Positions 51,681 to 60,279 of a stretch of 64,000 nt of DNA are shown piece by piece (the stretch's first letter is position 1; the number at the start of each line of letters is the position of its first letter). The notes beneath the pieces are model-generated. The model searched no databases and was not told where the DNA came from. It saw only the letters and a program-made list of their open reading frames with translations. Location of the stretch: contig CAVTMP010000004.1 in assembly GCA_963735885.1 (NCBI GenBank), positions 496,001 through 560,000 of the forward strand, read 5' to 3'. Origin of the DNA: JBBSBL01 sp963735885 (GTDB lineage: Bacteria > Actinomycetota > Thermoleophilia > Solirubrobacterales > Solirubrobacteraceae). The position numbers and the translations under genes are program-made.

Positions 51681-52238
51681 ATGTTTCCGCTCCGCACGAC
51701 CCTTCCCGCCGCTGCGCTGGCCGGCGCACTGTTGCTCTCCGCCTGCGGCGGCGCGGATCGTCACGCGCCCGACCCGCCCGTCCGGCTCACCCTCGAGGCG
51801 CCCGGCGACGCCGCCGTGGTCCGCGGCCGAGAGGTCGAGGTTCGCGGGCGCGTCGGGCCGCCGGAGTCGAGCGTGCTCGTCGCCGGCCGGGCGGTGGAGG
51901 TCGCCGGCGGCGGGTTTCGCGCGAGCGTCCCGCTGCGCGAGGGGACGAACGTCATCGACGTCCTCGCCTCCGCCGACGGGCGCGCGCCCGCGATGACCGC
52001 CCTGCGGGTCACCCGGGAGGTGACCGTCCGCGTCCCGGACGTCGCCGGCCTCGCCCCACGGGACGCCGAGGATCGCCTCGCCGCCGCCGGGCTGCGATCC
52101 CGCGTGATCGACGAGAGCGACCTGCTCGACGCCCTGCTCGTGCCGCTGGATCGTCGCGTCTGCGAGACCCGGCCCGGGGCCGGCGACGCGGCGCGACGCG
52201 GCGCCACGGTGACCCTCAAGGTCGCGAAGGTCTGCTGA
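51681..52238 (+). CDS. Lipoprotein with one PASTA domain
   Basis: 185 residues from ATG 51681. The signal peptide ends in lipobox LLLSAC (Cys22). Residues 35-110 look like a beta-sandwich of the glucodextranase-B/bacterial Ig type (VEVRGRVGPPESSVLVAGRAVEV, LREGTNVIDVLA). Residues 113-185 are a PASTA domain (VRVPDVAGLAPRDAEDRLAAAGLRSRV ... GATVTLKV). PASTA domains bind peptidoglycan fragments and are usually attached to Ser/Thr kinases; here the kinase next door lacks one. Working with that kinase is a reasonable guess. Confidence 0.75.
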   Translation: MFPLRTTLPAAALAGALLLSACGGADRHAPDPPVRLTLEAPGDAAVVRGREVEVRGRVGPPESSVLVAGRAVEVAGGGFRASVPLREGTNVIDVLASADGRAPAMTALRVTREVTVRVPDVAGLAPRDAEDRLAAAGLRSRVIDESDLLDALLVPLDRRVCETRPGAGDAARRGATVTLKVAKVC

Positions 52239-52244
52239 GCGCGG

Positions 52245-53897
52245 CTACGCCCGCGGCTCGGCCGCGATCAGCGCGATCTGCGGCCGACCGCCGACCCGCG
52301 TGACGCCGAAGACGATCCGGCCCGTTATCGGCCCGCGACCCGCCCGGGGCACCGTGTAGCGGCCCTCCGCTCGTCCGACCCCGCCGGCGCGTACCGCGAG
52401 CCCCGAGACGCGATAGCCGCGTACGGCGTTCGCGGCGAACTGGCGGCGGTACTCGGCCAGGACGGCGCGACGGCCGCGCTCGACGCTCCCGGGGGCGACG
52501 CGGCGCACGTCGGGGGCGAGGGTCCGGCCGAGGCCGGTGATGTCCTCGCGCGCGTAGGCGTGCGCGAAGGCCCCGACCACGCCACGGACCTCGCCGCCGG
52601 AGAGCGCGCCGCCCGGCGGGCCTTCGGAATCGAAGACGCCGCCGACGGCCGCGACGGCGAGCGCCGCGAGCAGCGCGACGCCGGCGAGGGCCGCGACGCG
52701 GCGGCCACGCCGCGGCGGATGGGCGGCCGGCGCCGGCCGGGGACCCGGCGGCGCCACGGCGGTCGCCGGGCGCGCGTGGGCCGTCGGGGCGACCGCCGGG
52801 TCGACGTGCGCCGTCGGGGCCGCGGCCGGATCGACGTGGGCCGTCGGGGCGACCGCCGGGTCGACGTGCGCCGTCGGGGCCGCGGCGGGATCGATGTGGG
52901 CCGTCGGCGCGACGGCGGGGTCCGCCACCGCGGCGGGCGCGGCGGCCGCATCGGGTCGCGGGCTCGGGGCCCCGACCGGGGCCGCCCGATCGACGTGAGC
53001 GGGCGGGGCGACGTCCGCGGCAGCCGGTCCTCGGGCCACGCTGCGCTCGGCGACGGGCTGCGCGTCTCCACCGATGGCCGCGGTCGCGGCGGCCGCGAGA
53101 TCCCCCGCCGAGGGGAATCGTGCCTGCGGCTCCTTCGCCATCGCCCGGGCCACGACACCGTCGAGATCCACGGGGAGGTCCGCGTGGGCGGAGGGCCGCG
53201 GCGGCGGCTCGGTCATGTGGGCGAGCATCGTCGCGGGCGCGGTCTCGCGCGGGTAGGGCACCGCGCCGGTCAGCGCCGTGTACAGCACTCCGCCGAGGCC
53301 GTAGACGTCGGTGCGCGCGTCGGTCCGGTGCCCCTGAAGCTGCTCGGGGGCCATGAAGTCCACCGTGCCGACCCAGTCCCCGCTGTCGGTGAGCTTCGTG
53401 TCGCCCGCCGGCGCCCGGACGATCCCGAAGTCGCTGAGGTAGACGTGCTCGTGGCCCGGCTCGCCGCCGAGCAGGACGTTGGCGGGCTTGACGTCGCGGT
53501 GCACGAGCCCCGTCGCGTGCGCGGCATCGAGCGCGGCCGCCACCTGGCGGACGATCGCCACCGCGCGCGCCGGGTCGAGCCGTCCGCGGGCCGCCAGCGC
53601 CGCCTGGAGATCCGTGCCGGCCACGTAGCGCATCACGAGGTAGAGGCGCCCGTCCTCCTCCCCGGCCGCGTAGATCGGGATGACGTTCGGGTGGTCGAGC
53701 GAGGCGGTGAGCCGCGACTCGCGCGCGAAGCGCTCGCGGAACCCCTCGTCGGCCGCGCGGTCCGGCGCGATGAGCTTCAGCGCGACCGGCCGCCCGAGGC
53801 CGACCTCCGTGGCGCGGTAGATCACGCCCATGCCACCGCGCCCGGCCACGGCCTCGATGCGGCAGCCCGCGATGACCGTCCCGGGGGCGAGGTCCAT
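52245..53897 (-). CDS. Membrane Ser/Thr protein kinase (PknB-type catalytic domain)
   Basis: 550 residues from ATG 53897. Kinase subdomains: GRGGMGVIYRA (glycine loop), Lys41 in VALKLIAP, HRDVKPANVLL (catalytic Asp135), DFG at 156-158, and GTVDFMAPEQ. Residues 275-400 are a Pro/Ala linker with five 11-residue repeats (DPAVAPTAHV). A membrane helix (VAALAGVALLAALAVAAVGGVF) precedes an extracytoplasmic NTF2/SnoaL-like domain of about 110 residues. The gene converges on the PASTA lipoprotein and is divergent from the CtpE-like ATPase. Confidence 0.92.
   Translation of the reverse strand: MDLAPGTVIAGCRIEAVAGRGGMGVIYRATEVGLGRPVALKLIAPDRAADEGFRERFARESRLTASLDHPNVIPIYAAGEEDGRLYLVMRYVAGTDLQAALAARGRLDPARAVAIVRQVAAALDAAHATGLVHRDVKPANVLLGGEPGHEHVYLSDFGIVRAPAGDTKLTDSGDWVGTVDFMAPEQLQGHRTDARTDVYGLGGVLYTALTGAVPYPRETAPATMLAHMTEPPPRPSAHADLPVDLDGVVARAMAKEPQARFPSAGDLAAAATAAIGGDAQPVAERSVARGPAAADVAPPAHVDRAAPVGAPSPRPDAAAAPAAVADPAVAPTAHIDPAAAPTAHVDPAVAPTAHVDPAAAPTAHVDPAVAPTAHARPATAVAPPGPRPAPAAHPPRRGRRVAALAGVALLAALAVAAVGGVFDSEGPPGGALSGGEVRGVVGAFAHAYAREDITGLGRTLAPDVRRVAPGSVERGRRAVLAEYRRQFAANAVRGYRVSGLAVRAGGVGRAEGRYTVPRAGRGPITGRIVFGVTRVGGRPQIALIAAEPRA
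52778..52921 (-). repeat. 33-bp tandem repeat in the kinase linker
   Basis: About five 33-bp units, alternating in two types to give a 66-bp higher-order unit, encode DPAxAPTAH-V/I repeats. Confidence 0.7.
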
Positions 53898-53924
53898 GGA
53901 GCGATTCTGACGGACGCGACCGGT

Positions 53925-53930
53925 TACCTT
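53925..53930 (+). promoter_or_regulatory. -10 box TACCTT
   Basis: TACCTT lies 6 nt before ATG 53937 in the 39-nt gap between the divergent kinase and ATPase genes. Confidence 0.4.
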
Positions 53931-53936
53931 CCCGCC

Positions 53937-56306
53937 ATGCCGGCCGCCCCCGGGCTCACCGACCAGGAGGCGGCGCGGCGCCTGGCCGACCGCGGCCCGC
54001 TGCCGAGGCCGGCGAGCAGCCGCTCCTACCTGAGCATCGCCCGCGCCAACACGCTGACGGTGTTCAACGCGATCCTCGCGGTGTTCGGCGCGCTGACGCT
54101 CGCCTTCGGCGAGTGGAAGGACGCGCTCTTCCTCGGGATCCTCGTCGCGAACACGGCGATCGGGATCGCCCAGGAGGTGCGCGCGAAGCGCGCGCTCGAC
54201 CGCCTGGCCGCGCTCGTCGCGCCGGTCGCCACGGTCGTCCGCGGGGGCGCGGAGCGCCGCGTCCCCGTCGGCGACGTGGTGGTGGACGACCTCGTGCGGC
54301 TCACGGCCGGGGACCAGGTCGTGGCCGACGGCGAGCTGGCGAGCGCGGAAGGGCTCGCGCTCGACGAGTCGCTGCTCACCGGCGAGTCCGACTCCGTCGT
54401 CCGCGCCGCGCGGGACCCGGTCTGGTCGGGCACCTTTGCCGTCGAGGGGAACGGCGCCTACGCCGTCACCGCGGTCGGGCCGGACTCCCGTGCCGCGAGG
54501 CTGACCGAGACGGCGCGGGCCTTCCGCCACCCTCGCTCCCCGCTCGAGCGCGCGATGGACCGTCTGCTGCTGCTGCTCGCCGGGATCGGTGCGCCGCTCG
54601 CCGTGCTGCTCGTCGGCTCCCTGGTGCTGCGCCACCGCAACGCCGCCGACAGCGTCCAGGTCGCCACCGCGGCGATCGTCAACATGGTCCCCGAGGGGCT
54701 CATCCTGCTGGTCTCGCTCACGGCGGCGGTCTCCGCCGCCAAGATGGCCCGCCGCGGGGTGCTCGCCCAGCAGCTCAACGCGATCGAGTCGCTCGCGTCG
54801 GTCGACGTCGTCTGCACCGACAAGACCGGGACGCTGACCGAGCCGACCCTCCGCGTCGTGGCGGTCCGCCCCGCCGCCGGCGTCGACGAGGCGCGGGTCC
54901 GCCGGGCGCTCGCGCGCTTCGCGGCGAGCGCGCCGTCGCCCAACGCGACGCTCGCGGCGATCGGGGCGGCGCGCCTCGGCGGCGGCGGCGACGTCGACGC
55001 CGAGCCGGTGCGCGCCCAGGTCCCGTTCTCCTCGGCGCGGCGCTGGAGCGCGCTCGAGATCGGCGGCGAGCGGATCGTCCTCGGGGCGCCGGAGCGCTTC
55101 GCCGGCGCCGACCCCGTCCTCGCGGAGCGGGCCGCGCGCGAGGCCGCGGGCGGCCGGCGCGTGCTCGCCGTCGGCGTCGCGCCGGGGCCGCTCCCCGCCG
55201 CCGCGGCCGACGCGTCGTTCCCCGCGCGCGTGGAGGTCCTCGGCCTCGTCGTGCTCGCCGAGCGCCTGCGCCCCGACGCGGACCGCACCGTCGCCTTCCT
55301 CGCCGAGGAGGACGTGCTGCTGCGCGTCCTCTCCGGCGACGCCCCCGCCACGGTCGAGGCCATCGCCCGCGACGCCGGGGTGCCCGGCGAGGCCGCGGCC
55401 CTCGACGGGGGGACGCTCCCCGACGACCCGGGGGCCCTCCGCGAGGCGATCCTCGCCGCGCCGGCCGTCGGCCGGATCTCCCCGGAGGACAAGCGGCGCG
55501 TCGTCGCCGCGCTGACCGACTCGGGCCGCTACGTCGGCATGGTCGGGGACGGGGTGAACGACGTGCCCGCGCTCAAGGCGGCCCGGCTCGCGATCGCCCA
55601 GGGCACCGGCAGCCAGATGGCCCGCAGCGTCTCCGACCTCGTGCTGGTCGAAGGCGACTTCGCCGCCGTCCCGCCGATGGTCGGGGAGGGCCGCCAGATC
55701 CTGCGCAACATCCAGCGGGTCGCGCGCCTGTTCGTGACCAAGAGCGTCTACGCCGCGTTCCTGCTCCTCGCCGTCGGCGTCACGACCGCCACCTACCCCC
55801 TCCTGCCTCGTCACTTCACGGTCGCCTCGACGCTGACCATCGGCATCCCCGCCTTCCTCCTGGCGCTCGCGCCCAGCCGCGGGCCGTGGCGTCCCGAGCG
55901 CTTCCTCGCCCAGGTCGCGCGGTTCGCGATTCCCGCCGGCCTCGGCATCGGGATCGGGATCGCCGCCGGGTACGCGCTGGCCCGCGGCGCCCTGGAGCTC
56001 CCGCGGGTGGAGGCCCGCACGGTGGCGCTCGCGATCACCGTGGTGTGCGGCCTCGCGGTCGTCCTCGCGCTCGAGGCCGAGCCCGGCCGCCGCCGAACCC
56101 TCGTCGGCGGCCTCTGCGCCCTCATGCTGCTCTGCTTCGCCGGGCTGCTCGCGCTGCCCGCGGCGCGCGACTTCTTCGATCTCGCCGTGCCGACCGCGGA
56201 GATGTGGCTGGCGTGGGCCGCGGGCACCGGCCTCGGCCTCGCCCTCATGGCGGTCGGGCTCCGGGCCGCGGCGCGCGTCAGCCCCGCGGCGCCGGACCGG
56301 CGCTGA
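53937..56306 (+). CDS. P-type cation ATPase, CtpE-like
   Basis: 789 residues from ATG 53937. Motifs: LLTGESDSV (actuator), VNMVPEGLILLVSLTAAVSA (ion-binding helix 4), VVCTDKTGTLTEP (phosphorylated Asp295), SPEDKRRVV, MVGDGVNDVPALKAARLAIA (hinge). The NMVPEGL signature with a short N-terminus matches mycobacterial CtpE, reported as a calcium transporter. About ten membrane helices are visible. The start and promoter lie in a 39-nt gap shared with the Ser/Thr kinase, so the pair may be coregulated. Confidence 0.9.
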   Translation: MPAAPGLTDQEAARRLADRGPLPRPASSRSYLSIARANTLTVFNAILAVFGALTLAFGEWKDALFLGILVANTAIGIAQEVRAKRALDRLAALVAPVATVVRGGAERRVPVGDVVVDDLVRLTAGDQVVADGELASAEGLALDESLLTGESDSVVRAARDPVWSGTFAVEGNGAYAVTAVGPDSRAARLTETARAFRHPRSPLERAMDRLLLLLAGIGAPLAVLLVGSLVLRHRNAADSVQVATAAIVNMVPEGLILLVSLTAAVSAAKMARRGVLAQQLNAIESLASVDVVCTDKTGTLTEPTLRVVAVRPAAGVDEARVRRALARFAASAPSPNATLAAIGAARLGGGGDVDAEPVRAQVPFSSARRWSALEIGGERIVLGAPERFAGADPVLAERAAREAAGGRRVLAVGVAPGPLPAAAADASFPARVEVLGLVVLAERLRPDADRTVAFLAEEDVLLRVLSGDAPATVEAIARDAGVPGEAAALDGGTLPDDPGALREAILAAPAVGRISPEDKRRVVAALTDSGRYVGMVGDGVNDVPALKAARLAIAQGTGSQMARSVSDLVLVEGDFAAVPPMVGEGRQILRNIQRVARLFVTKSVYAAFLLLAVGVTTATYPLLPRHFTVASTLTIGIPAFLLALAPSRGPWRPERFLAQVARFAIPAGLGIGIGIAAGYALARGALELPRVEARTVALAITVVCGLAVVLALEAEPGRRRTLVGGLCALMLLCFAGLLALPAARDFFDLAVPTAEMWLAWAAGTGLGLALMAVGLRAAARVSPAAPDRR

Positions 56307-56309
56307 GGC

Positions 56310-56612
56310 TCAGCCGCGGCGGCGGCGGGCGATGAGCACCGCCACCGCGGCGGCGCCGAGGACGGCGAGCGCGAGCGGAGCCCGGCGGGCGGCGCTCGGC
56401 TCCGGCCCGGCGGGCACCCCGCCGCCGCCGATCGCGAAGGCCTCGGCGGCGAGCGTGTCGTGCGGCCCCTCGATCCCGGACGGATCGGCCGGCGGCGCCG
56501 GTCGGGGCGCCGCGGGGATCGCGAACTCCTCGGCGGCGAGCGTGTCGTGCGGCCCCTCGATCCCCGAGGGATCGTCGGGTGCCGGGTCGGGCGCGGGCGA
56601 GTCCGGAGTCAC
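56310..56612 (-). CDS. Small C-terminally anchored protein with duplicated EGPHDTLAAEEFA motif
   Basis: 100 residues from ATG 56612. Two copies of DPSGIEGPHDTLAAEEFAI (residues 14-32 and 43-61, second copy with EAF for EEF) lie in an acidic Pro-rich region, followed by a membrane helix (LALAVLGAAAVAVLIA) and RRRRG. The topology suggests a tail anchor with the motif region on the other side from the basic end. The duplicated DNA is identical over 36 nt (56442-56477 and 56529-56564). I do not recognise the family beyond the motif; the function is unknown. Confidence 0.6.
   Translation of the reverse strand: MTPDSPAPDPAPDDPSGIEGPHDTLAAEEFAIPAAPRPAPPADPSGIEGPHDTLAAEAFAIGGGGVPAGPEPSAARRAPLALAVLGAAAVAVLIARRRRG
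56442..56564 (-). repeat. 36-bp direct repeat, 51 nt apart
   Basis: Identical 36-mers at 56442-56477 and 56529-56564 encode the GIEGPHDTLAAE core twice. Confidence 0.7.
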
Positions 56613-56658
56613 CGCCGCATGGTCGCAGGTCCGCGCGGCCGGAGGCCCGCGCCGCGGC

Positions 56659-56664
56659 TATAGT
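56659..56664 (+). promoter_or_regulatory. -10 box TATAGT of lon
   Basis: TATAGT, the strongest -10 match noticed in the window, directly precedes the inverted repeat at the expected lon transcription start. Confidence 0.5.
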
Positions 56665-56681
56665 GCTTACCCAGCGTAAGC
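56665..56681. promoter_or_regulatory. Candidate operator upstream of lon
   Basis: GCTTAC-N5-GTAAGC overlaps the expected transcription start, a repressor position. It does not match the HspR HAIR or ClgR consensus as I know them. Confidence 0.45.
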
Positions 56682-56709
56682 TGCTACCCCCGGAAAGGTC
56701 CCGCCGCCC

Positions 56710-58992
56710 ATGAGCCGTCTCCTGCTGGTCCCGCTCGACGACGCCGTCGTCTTCCCGAACATGTCCGTGACCCTCACCGTCGACGTCGGCGACGAGGATC
56801 GCGTCCTGCTCGTCCCCCGCACCGAGGGCGAGTTCGCCGCCGTCGGCACCGTCGCCGACGTCACCGACCACGTGCGGCGTGCCGGCGGCGGGCCCGCCGT
56901 CGCGCTCGAGGGGCGCCACCGCGGCGTCGCCGGCGCGGCCACGACGGCGCCCGACGGCCGCCTCGTCGTCGAGGTCGACGAGCGCCCCGACGCCGAGCCC
57001 GCCGACGACCGCACGCGCGAGCTCGAGCGCGAGTACCGCGCCGTCGTCGAGGAGATCCTCGAGCTGCGCGGCGACGACGGTCGCGTCGCGGCGTTCGTGC
57101 GCTCGATCACGGCGCCGGGCGCCCTGGCCGACACCTCCGGCTACTCCCCCGACCTGAGCCTCGCGCAGAAGGTCCAGCTGCTCGAGACCCTCGACGTCGC
57201 CGAGCGCCTCGAGCTCGCGCTCGGCTACCAGCGCGAGCGCCTCGCCGAGCTGCAGGTGCGCCGCCGCATCCGCGACGACGTGCAGTCCGGCGCCGAGCAG
57301 CAGCAGCGGGAGTACTTCCTGCGCAAGCAGATGGACTCGATCCGCAAGGAGCTCGGCGAGGACGACGGCTCGGTGGTCGAGGAGTACCGCGCGAAGATCG
57401 AGGCCGCGGGGATGCCCGATCACGCCCGCGAGCAGGCCGAGCGTGAGCTCGGGCGCCTCGAGCGGATGGGCGAGCAGAGCGGCGAGGCGGGGATGATCCG
57501 CAGCTACCTCGACTGGCTGATCGCCGTGCCGTGGGGCAAGCGCTCCGAGGAGCGCCTCGACCCGGTCCACGCGCGCGAGGTGCTCGACGCCGACCACGCC
57601 GGCCTCGAGGACGTCAAGGACCGCATCACCGAGTACCTCGCCGTGCGCAAGCTCCGCCAGGAGCGCGGGATCGCCGAGGACCGGCGCTCCGGCGCGATCG
57701 TCACGCTCATCGGGCCGCCCGGCACCGGCAAGACCTCGATCGGCGAGTCGATCGCCCGCGCGACCGGGCGCGAGTTCGTCCGCATGTCGCTCGGCGGCGT
57801 GCGGGACGAGGCCGAGATCCGCGGGCACCGGCGCACCTACGTCGGCGCGCTGCCGGGACGCCTGGTCCGCGCGCTGCGCGACGCCGGGACGATGAACCCG
57901 GTGATCATGCTCGACGAGGTCGACAAGGTCGGCGCGGACTGGCGCGGCGACCCGTCGGCGGCGCTGCTCGAGGTCCTCGACCCCGCGCAGAACCACGCGT
58001 TCCGCGACCACTACCTCGACGTGGAGATCGACCTCTCGCAGGTGCTCTTCATCGCCACGGCGAACGTGACCGACACGATCCCCGGGCCGCTGCTCGACCG
58101 CATGGAGGTCATCCGCTTCGACGGCTACACCGAGGCGGAGAAGACGGCGATCGCGCGCGACTACCTCTGGCCGCGCCAGCGCGAGCGCAACGGCCTGCGC
58201 GAGGACGAGGTCGCGATCGGCGACGAGGTGCTGCGGCTCGTCGCCGCCGAGTACACGCGCGAGGCCGGCGTGCGCCAGCTCGAGCGCGAGCTCGGGACGC
58301 TGCTGCGCAAGACCGCGACGCAGATCGCCTCCGGCACGGCGACCCCGCCGGTCGCGATCGACGCCGACGCCGTGCGCGACGCGCTCGGTCGCCAGAAGTT
58401 CTTCCAGGAGGCGGCGATCCGCACCGCGGTGCCCGGCGTGGCCACCGGCCTCGCGGTCACCGGCACCGGCGGCGACGTCCTGTTCGTCGAGGCGACGGGC
58501 ATGCCGGGGAAGGACGCCCTCGTCCTCACCGGGCAGCTCGGCGACGTGATGAAGGAGTCGGCGCGGATCGCGCTCTCCTACGTGCGCGGCCACGCGGCCG
58601 ACCTCGGCATCGAGGCGGACACGTTCGACGGCAAGGAGTTCCACGTCCACGTGCCGGCGGGCGCGATCCCCAAGGACGGCCCGAGCGCCGGCGTCACGAT
58701 GGTCACGGCGCTCGGCTCGCTGCTGAGCGGGCGGCCGGTGCGCCACACCGTCGGGATGACCGGCGAGGTCACGCTCCAGGGCCGGGTGCTGCCGATCGGC
58801 GGCGTGAAGCAGAAGGTGCTCGCCGCCCACGCGGCCGGCCTCACCGACGTGATCCTGCCGGAGCGCAACCGCGGCGATCTCGACGACGTGCCGGCGGACG
58901 TGCGCGAGCGCATGACCTTCCATTTCGCGATGACGATCGACGAGGTGCTCGCGGTCGCGCTCGAGCCGGCCCGCGAGCCGGCCGCCGCGTAG
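56710..58992 (+). CDS. lon: ATP-dependent Lon protease
   Basis: 760 residues. The N-terminal LON substrate domain (LLVPLDDAVVFPNMSV) is followed by a helical region with EYFLRKQMDSIRKELGED, AAA+ Walker A GPPGTGKTS (about 336-344), Walker B VIMLDEVDKV, and the protease domain with catalytic Ser659 in KDGPSAGVT and Lys700 in GGVKQK. Lon degrades misfolded and regulatory proteins. It has a TATAGT promoter and a palindrome at the start site, so it is probably stress-controlled. Length is slightly under the 780-800 typical of the family. Confidence 0.96.
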   Translation: MSRLLLVPLDDAVVFPNMSVTLTVDVGDEDRVLLVPRTEGEFAAVGTVADVTDHVRRAGGGPAVALEGRHRGVAGAATTAPDGRLVVEVDERPDAEPADDRTRELEREYRAVVEEILELRGDDGRVAAFVRSITAPGALADTSGYSPDLSLAQKVQLLETLDVAERLELALGYQRERLAELQVRRRIRDDVQSGAEQQQREYFLRKQMDSIRKELGEDDGSVVEEYRAKIEAAGMPDHAREQAERELGRLERMGEQSGEAGMIRSYLDWLIAVPWGKRSEERLDPVHAREVLDADHAGLEDVKDRITEYLAVRKLRQERGIAEDRRSGAIVTLIGPPGTGKTSIGESIARATGREFVRMSLGGVRDEAEIRGHRRTYVGALPGRLVRALRDAGTMNPVIMLDEVDKVGADWRGDPSAALLEVLDPAQNHAFRDHYLDVEIDLSQVLFIATANVTDTIPGPLLDRMEVIRFDGYTEAEKTAIARDYLWPRQRERNGLREDEVAIGDEVLRLVAAEYTREAGVRQLERELGTLLRKTATQIASGTATPPVAIDADAVRDALGRQKFFQEAAIRTAVPGVATGLAVTGTGGDVLFVEATGMPGKDALVLTGQLGDVMKESARIALSYVRGHAADLGIEADTFDGKEFHVHVPAGAIPKDGPSAGVTMVTALGSLLSGRPVRHTVGMTGEVTLQGRVLPIGGVKQKVLAAHAAGLTDVILPERNRGDLDDVPADVRERMTFHFAMTIDEVLAVALEPAREPAAA

Positions 58993-59039
58993 CGGCCGCG
59001 GGCGGAGCGCAAGCGGCGCCTGCGCGCTCCGGGCCCGGC

Positions 59040-59045
59040 TAGGGT
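59040..59045 (+). promoter_or_regulatory. -10 box TAGGGT
   Basis: TAGGGT lies 10 nt before ATG 59056; no Shine-Dalgarno sequence is seen. Confidence 0.4.
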
Positions 59046-59055
59046 CCGGGGCGCG

Positions 59056-60228
59056 ATGCCGCTCGCCCGCCCCGGTCGCCGCCGTCTCGCGCTGCCCGCG
59101 ATCGTGGCGGTCTGCGCGGCGGCCCTCGCGGCGCCGCCGCCCGTCGCGGCGGCGGCCGCGGCGCGCGCGACGAAGGTCGTCTACGCCGGCCCGCCGGAGC
59201 CGGCGGCGGGCGCACCGGCGAGCCTGGAGCTCGACGCCTTCTTCCGCAGGCACCTGACGATCCGCGCCGGCGGCCGCGTGCGCTGGGAGATGCGCGGCTT
59301 CCACACGGTCACCTTCATCCCGAAGGGGGCGGCCGCGCCGAAGTTCGTGGACATCGACCTCACCCGGCCGATGACCGGGTACCGCGACGCGACCGGCGCG
59401 CCGTACTGGTTCTCGGACACCGGCCTGCCCACCCTGTTCCTCGGCGCGAGCACCTACCACCGCCTCGGCGGGACGAGCTACGACGGGACGCGGCTGACCT
59501 CGTCGGGGGTCCCGCCGCTGAAGGGCACCGTCCGCCCGTTCGCGCTGCGCTTCCCGAAGGCCGGGACCTACCGCTACGTGTGCCTCACCCACCCCGGCAG
59601 CCGCAACGTCGCGAACGGGATGAGCGGCACGATCACCGTGCGCCCGCGCGGGGCCCGGGTGCCGAGCGCCGCGGCCGACCGGGCCGCGGCCCGCGCGCAG
59701 GTCGCCGGGCTCGTGCGCCGGGCCCGGACCCTGGACCGCTGGCGCGGCCCGAGCGGGCCGCGGGTGAGCGGCGGGAACGACCGCCGCGACGGCATCACCC
59801 TGCTGCGGTTCTTCCCTCGGGTGAAGCGGATCCGCGTCGGCCGGACGGTCGAGTTCTCGATCGCGCCCGGGTCGCTCTCCTTCCACACCGTCACCTTCGG
59901 CCCCGAGCGCGCCCGGCGCCCGCTGCGACGACAGTTCGAGATCCTCCCCGACGGCCCGGGCCGCGCGCCGCACGTCCGGGTCAACCCCACCGTCTTCTTC
60001 GGCACCGAGCCGTGGACGCTGGGCTCGGACCCGGCGAGCCCCGTGCCGGACTACGACGGGCGCAACCATCGCAACGGCCTGCTGAGCCTCGTCGCGATGG
60101 ACATCGACGCCACCGCCGACAGCCCGAACCCCCGCCGCACGCGGCTCCGCTTCACCCGCCCCGGGTCCTACGCCTTCGAGTGCCTCGTCCACCCGGGGAT
60201 GACCGGGCGCATCGACGTCACGCGGTAG
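59056..60228 (+). CDS. Secreted double-cupredoxin (plastocyanin-like) protein
   Basis: 390 residues with a signal peptide (about 1-35). Two cupredoxin domains: the first has His in RGFHTVTFIP and YRYVCLTHPGSRNVANGMSG (Cys, His, Met); the second has His in LSFHTVTFGP and YAFECLVHPGMTGRI (Cys, His, Met). Both keep all four type 1 copper ligands. It is likely an extracellular electron carrier or copper protein. No oxidase or copper chaperone gene is adjacent. Confidence 0.85.
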   Translation: MPLARPGRRRLALPAIVAVCAAALAAPPPVAAAAAARATKVVYAGPPEPAAGAPASLELDAFFRRHLTIRAGGRVRWEMRGFHTVTFIPKGAAAPKFVDIDLTRPMTGYRDATGAPYWFSDTGLPTLFLGASTYHRLGGTSYDGTRLTSSGVPPLKGTVRPFALRFPKAGTYRYVCLTHPGSRNVANGMSGTITVRPRGARVPSAAADRAAARAQVAGLVRRARTLDRWRGPSGPRVSGGNDRRDGITLLRFFPRVKRIRVGRTVEFSIAPGSLSFHTVTFGPERARRPLRRQFEILPDGPGRAPHVRVNPTVFFGTEPWTLGSDPASPVPDYDGRNHRNGLLSLVAMDIDATADSPNPRRTRLRFTRPGSYAFECLVHPGMTGRIDVTR

Positions 60229-60267
60229 CGCCGCGCCGGCACCCGATTCGCCCGGCGGGACGTCGGG

Positions 60268-60273
60268 TACGGT
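60268..60273 (+). promoter_or_regulatory. -10 box TACGGT
   Basis: TACGGT lies exactly 6 nt before ATG 60280, a leaderless arrangement. Confidence 0.5.
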
Positions 60274-60279
60274 GAGCCC

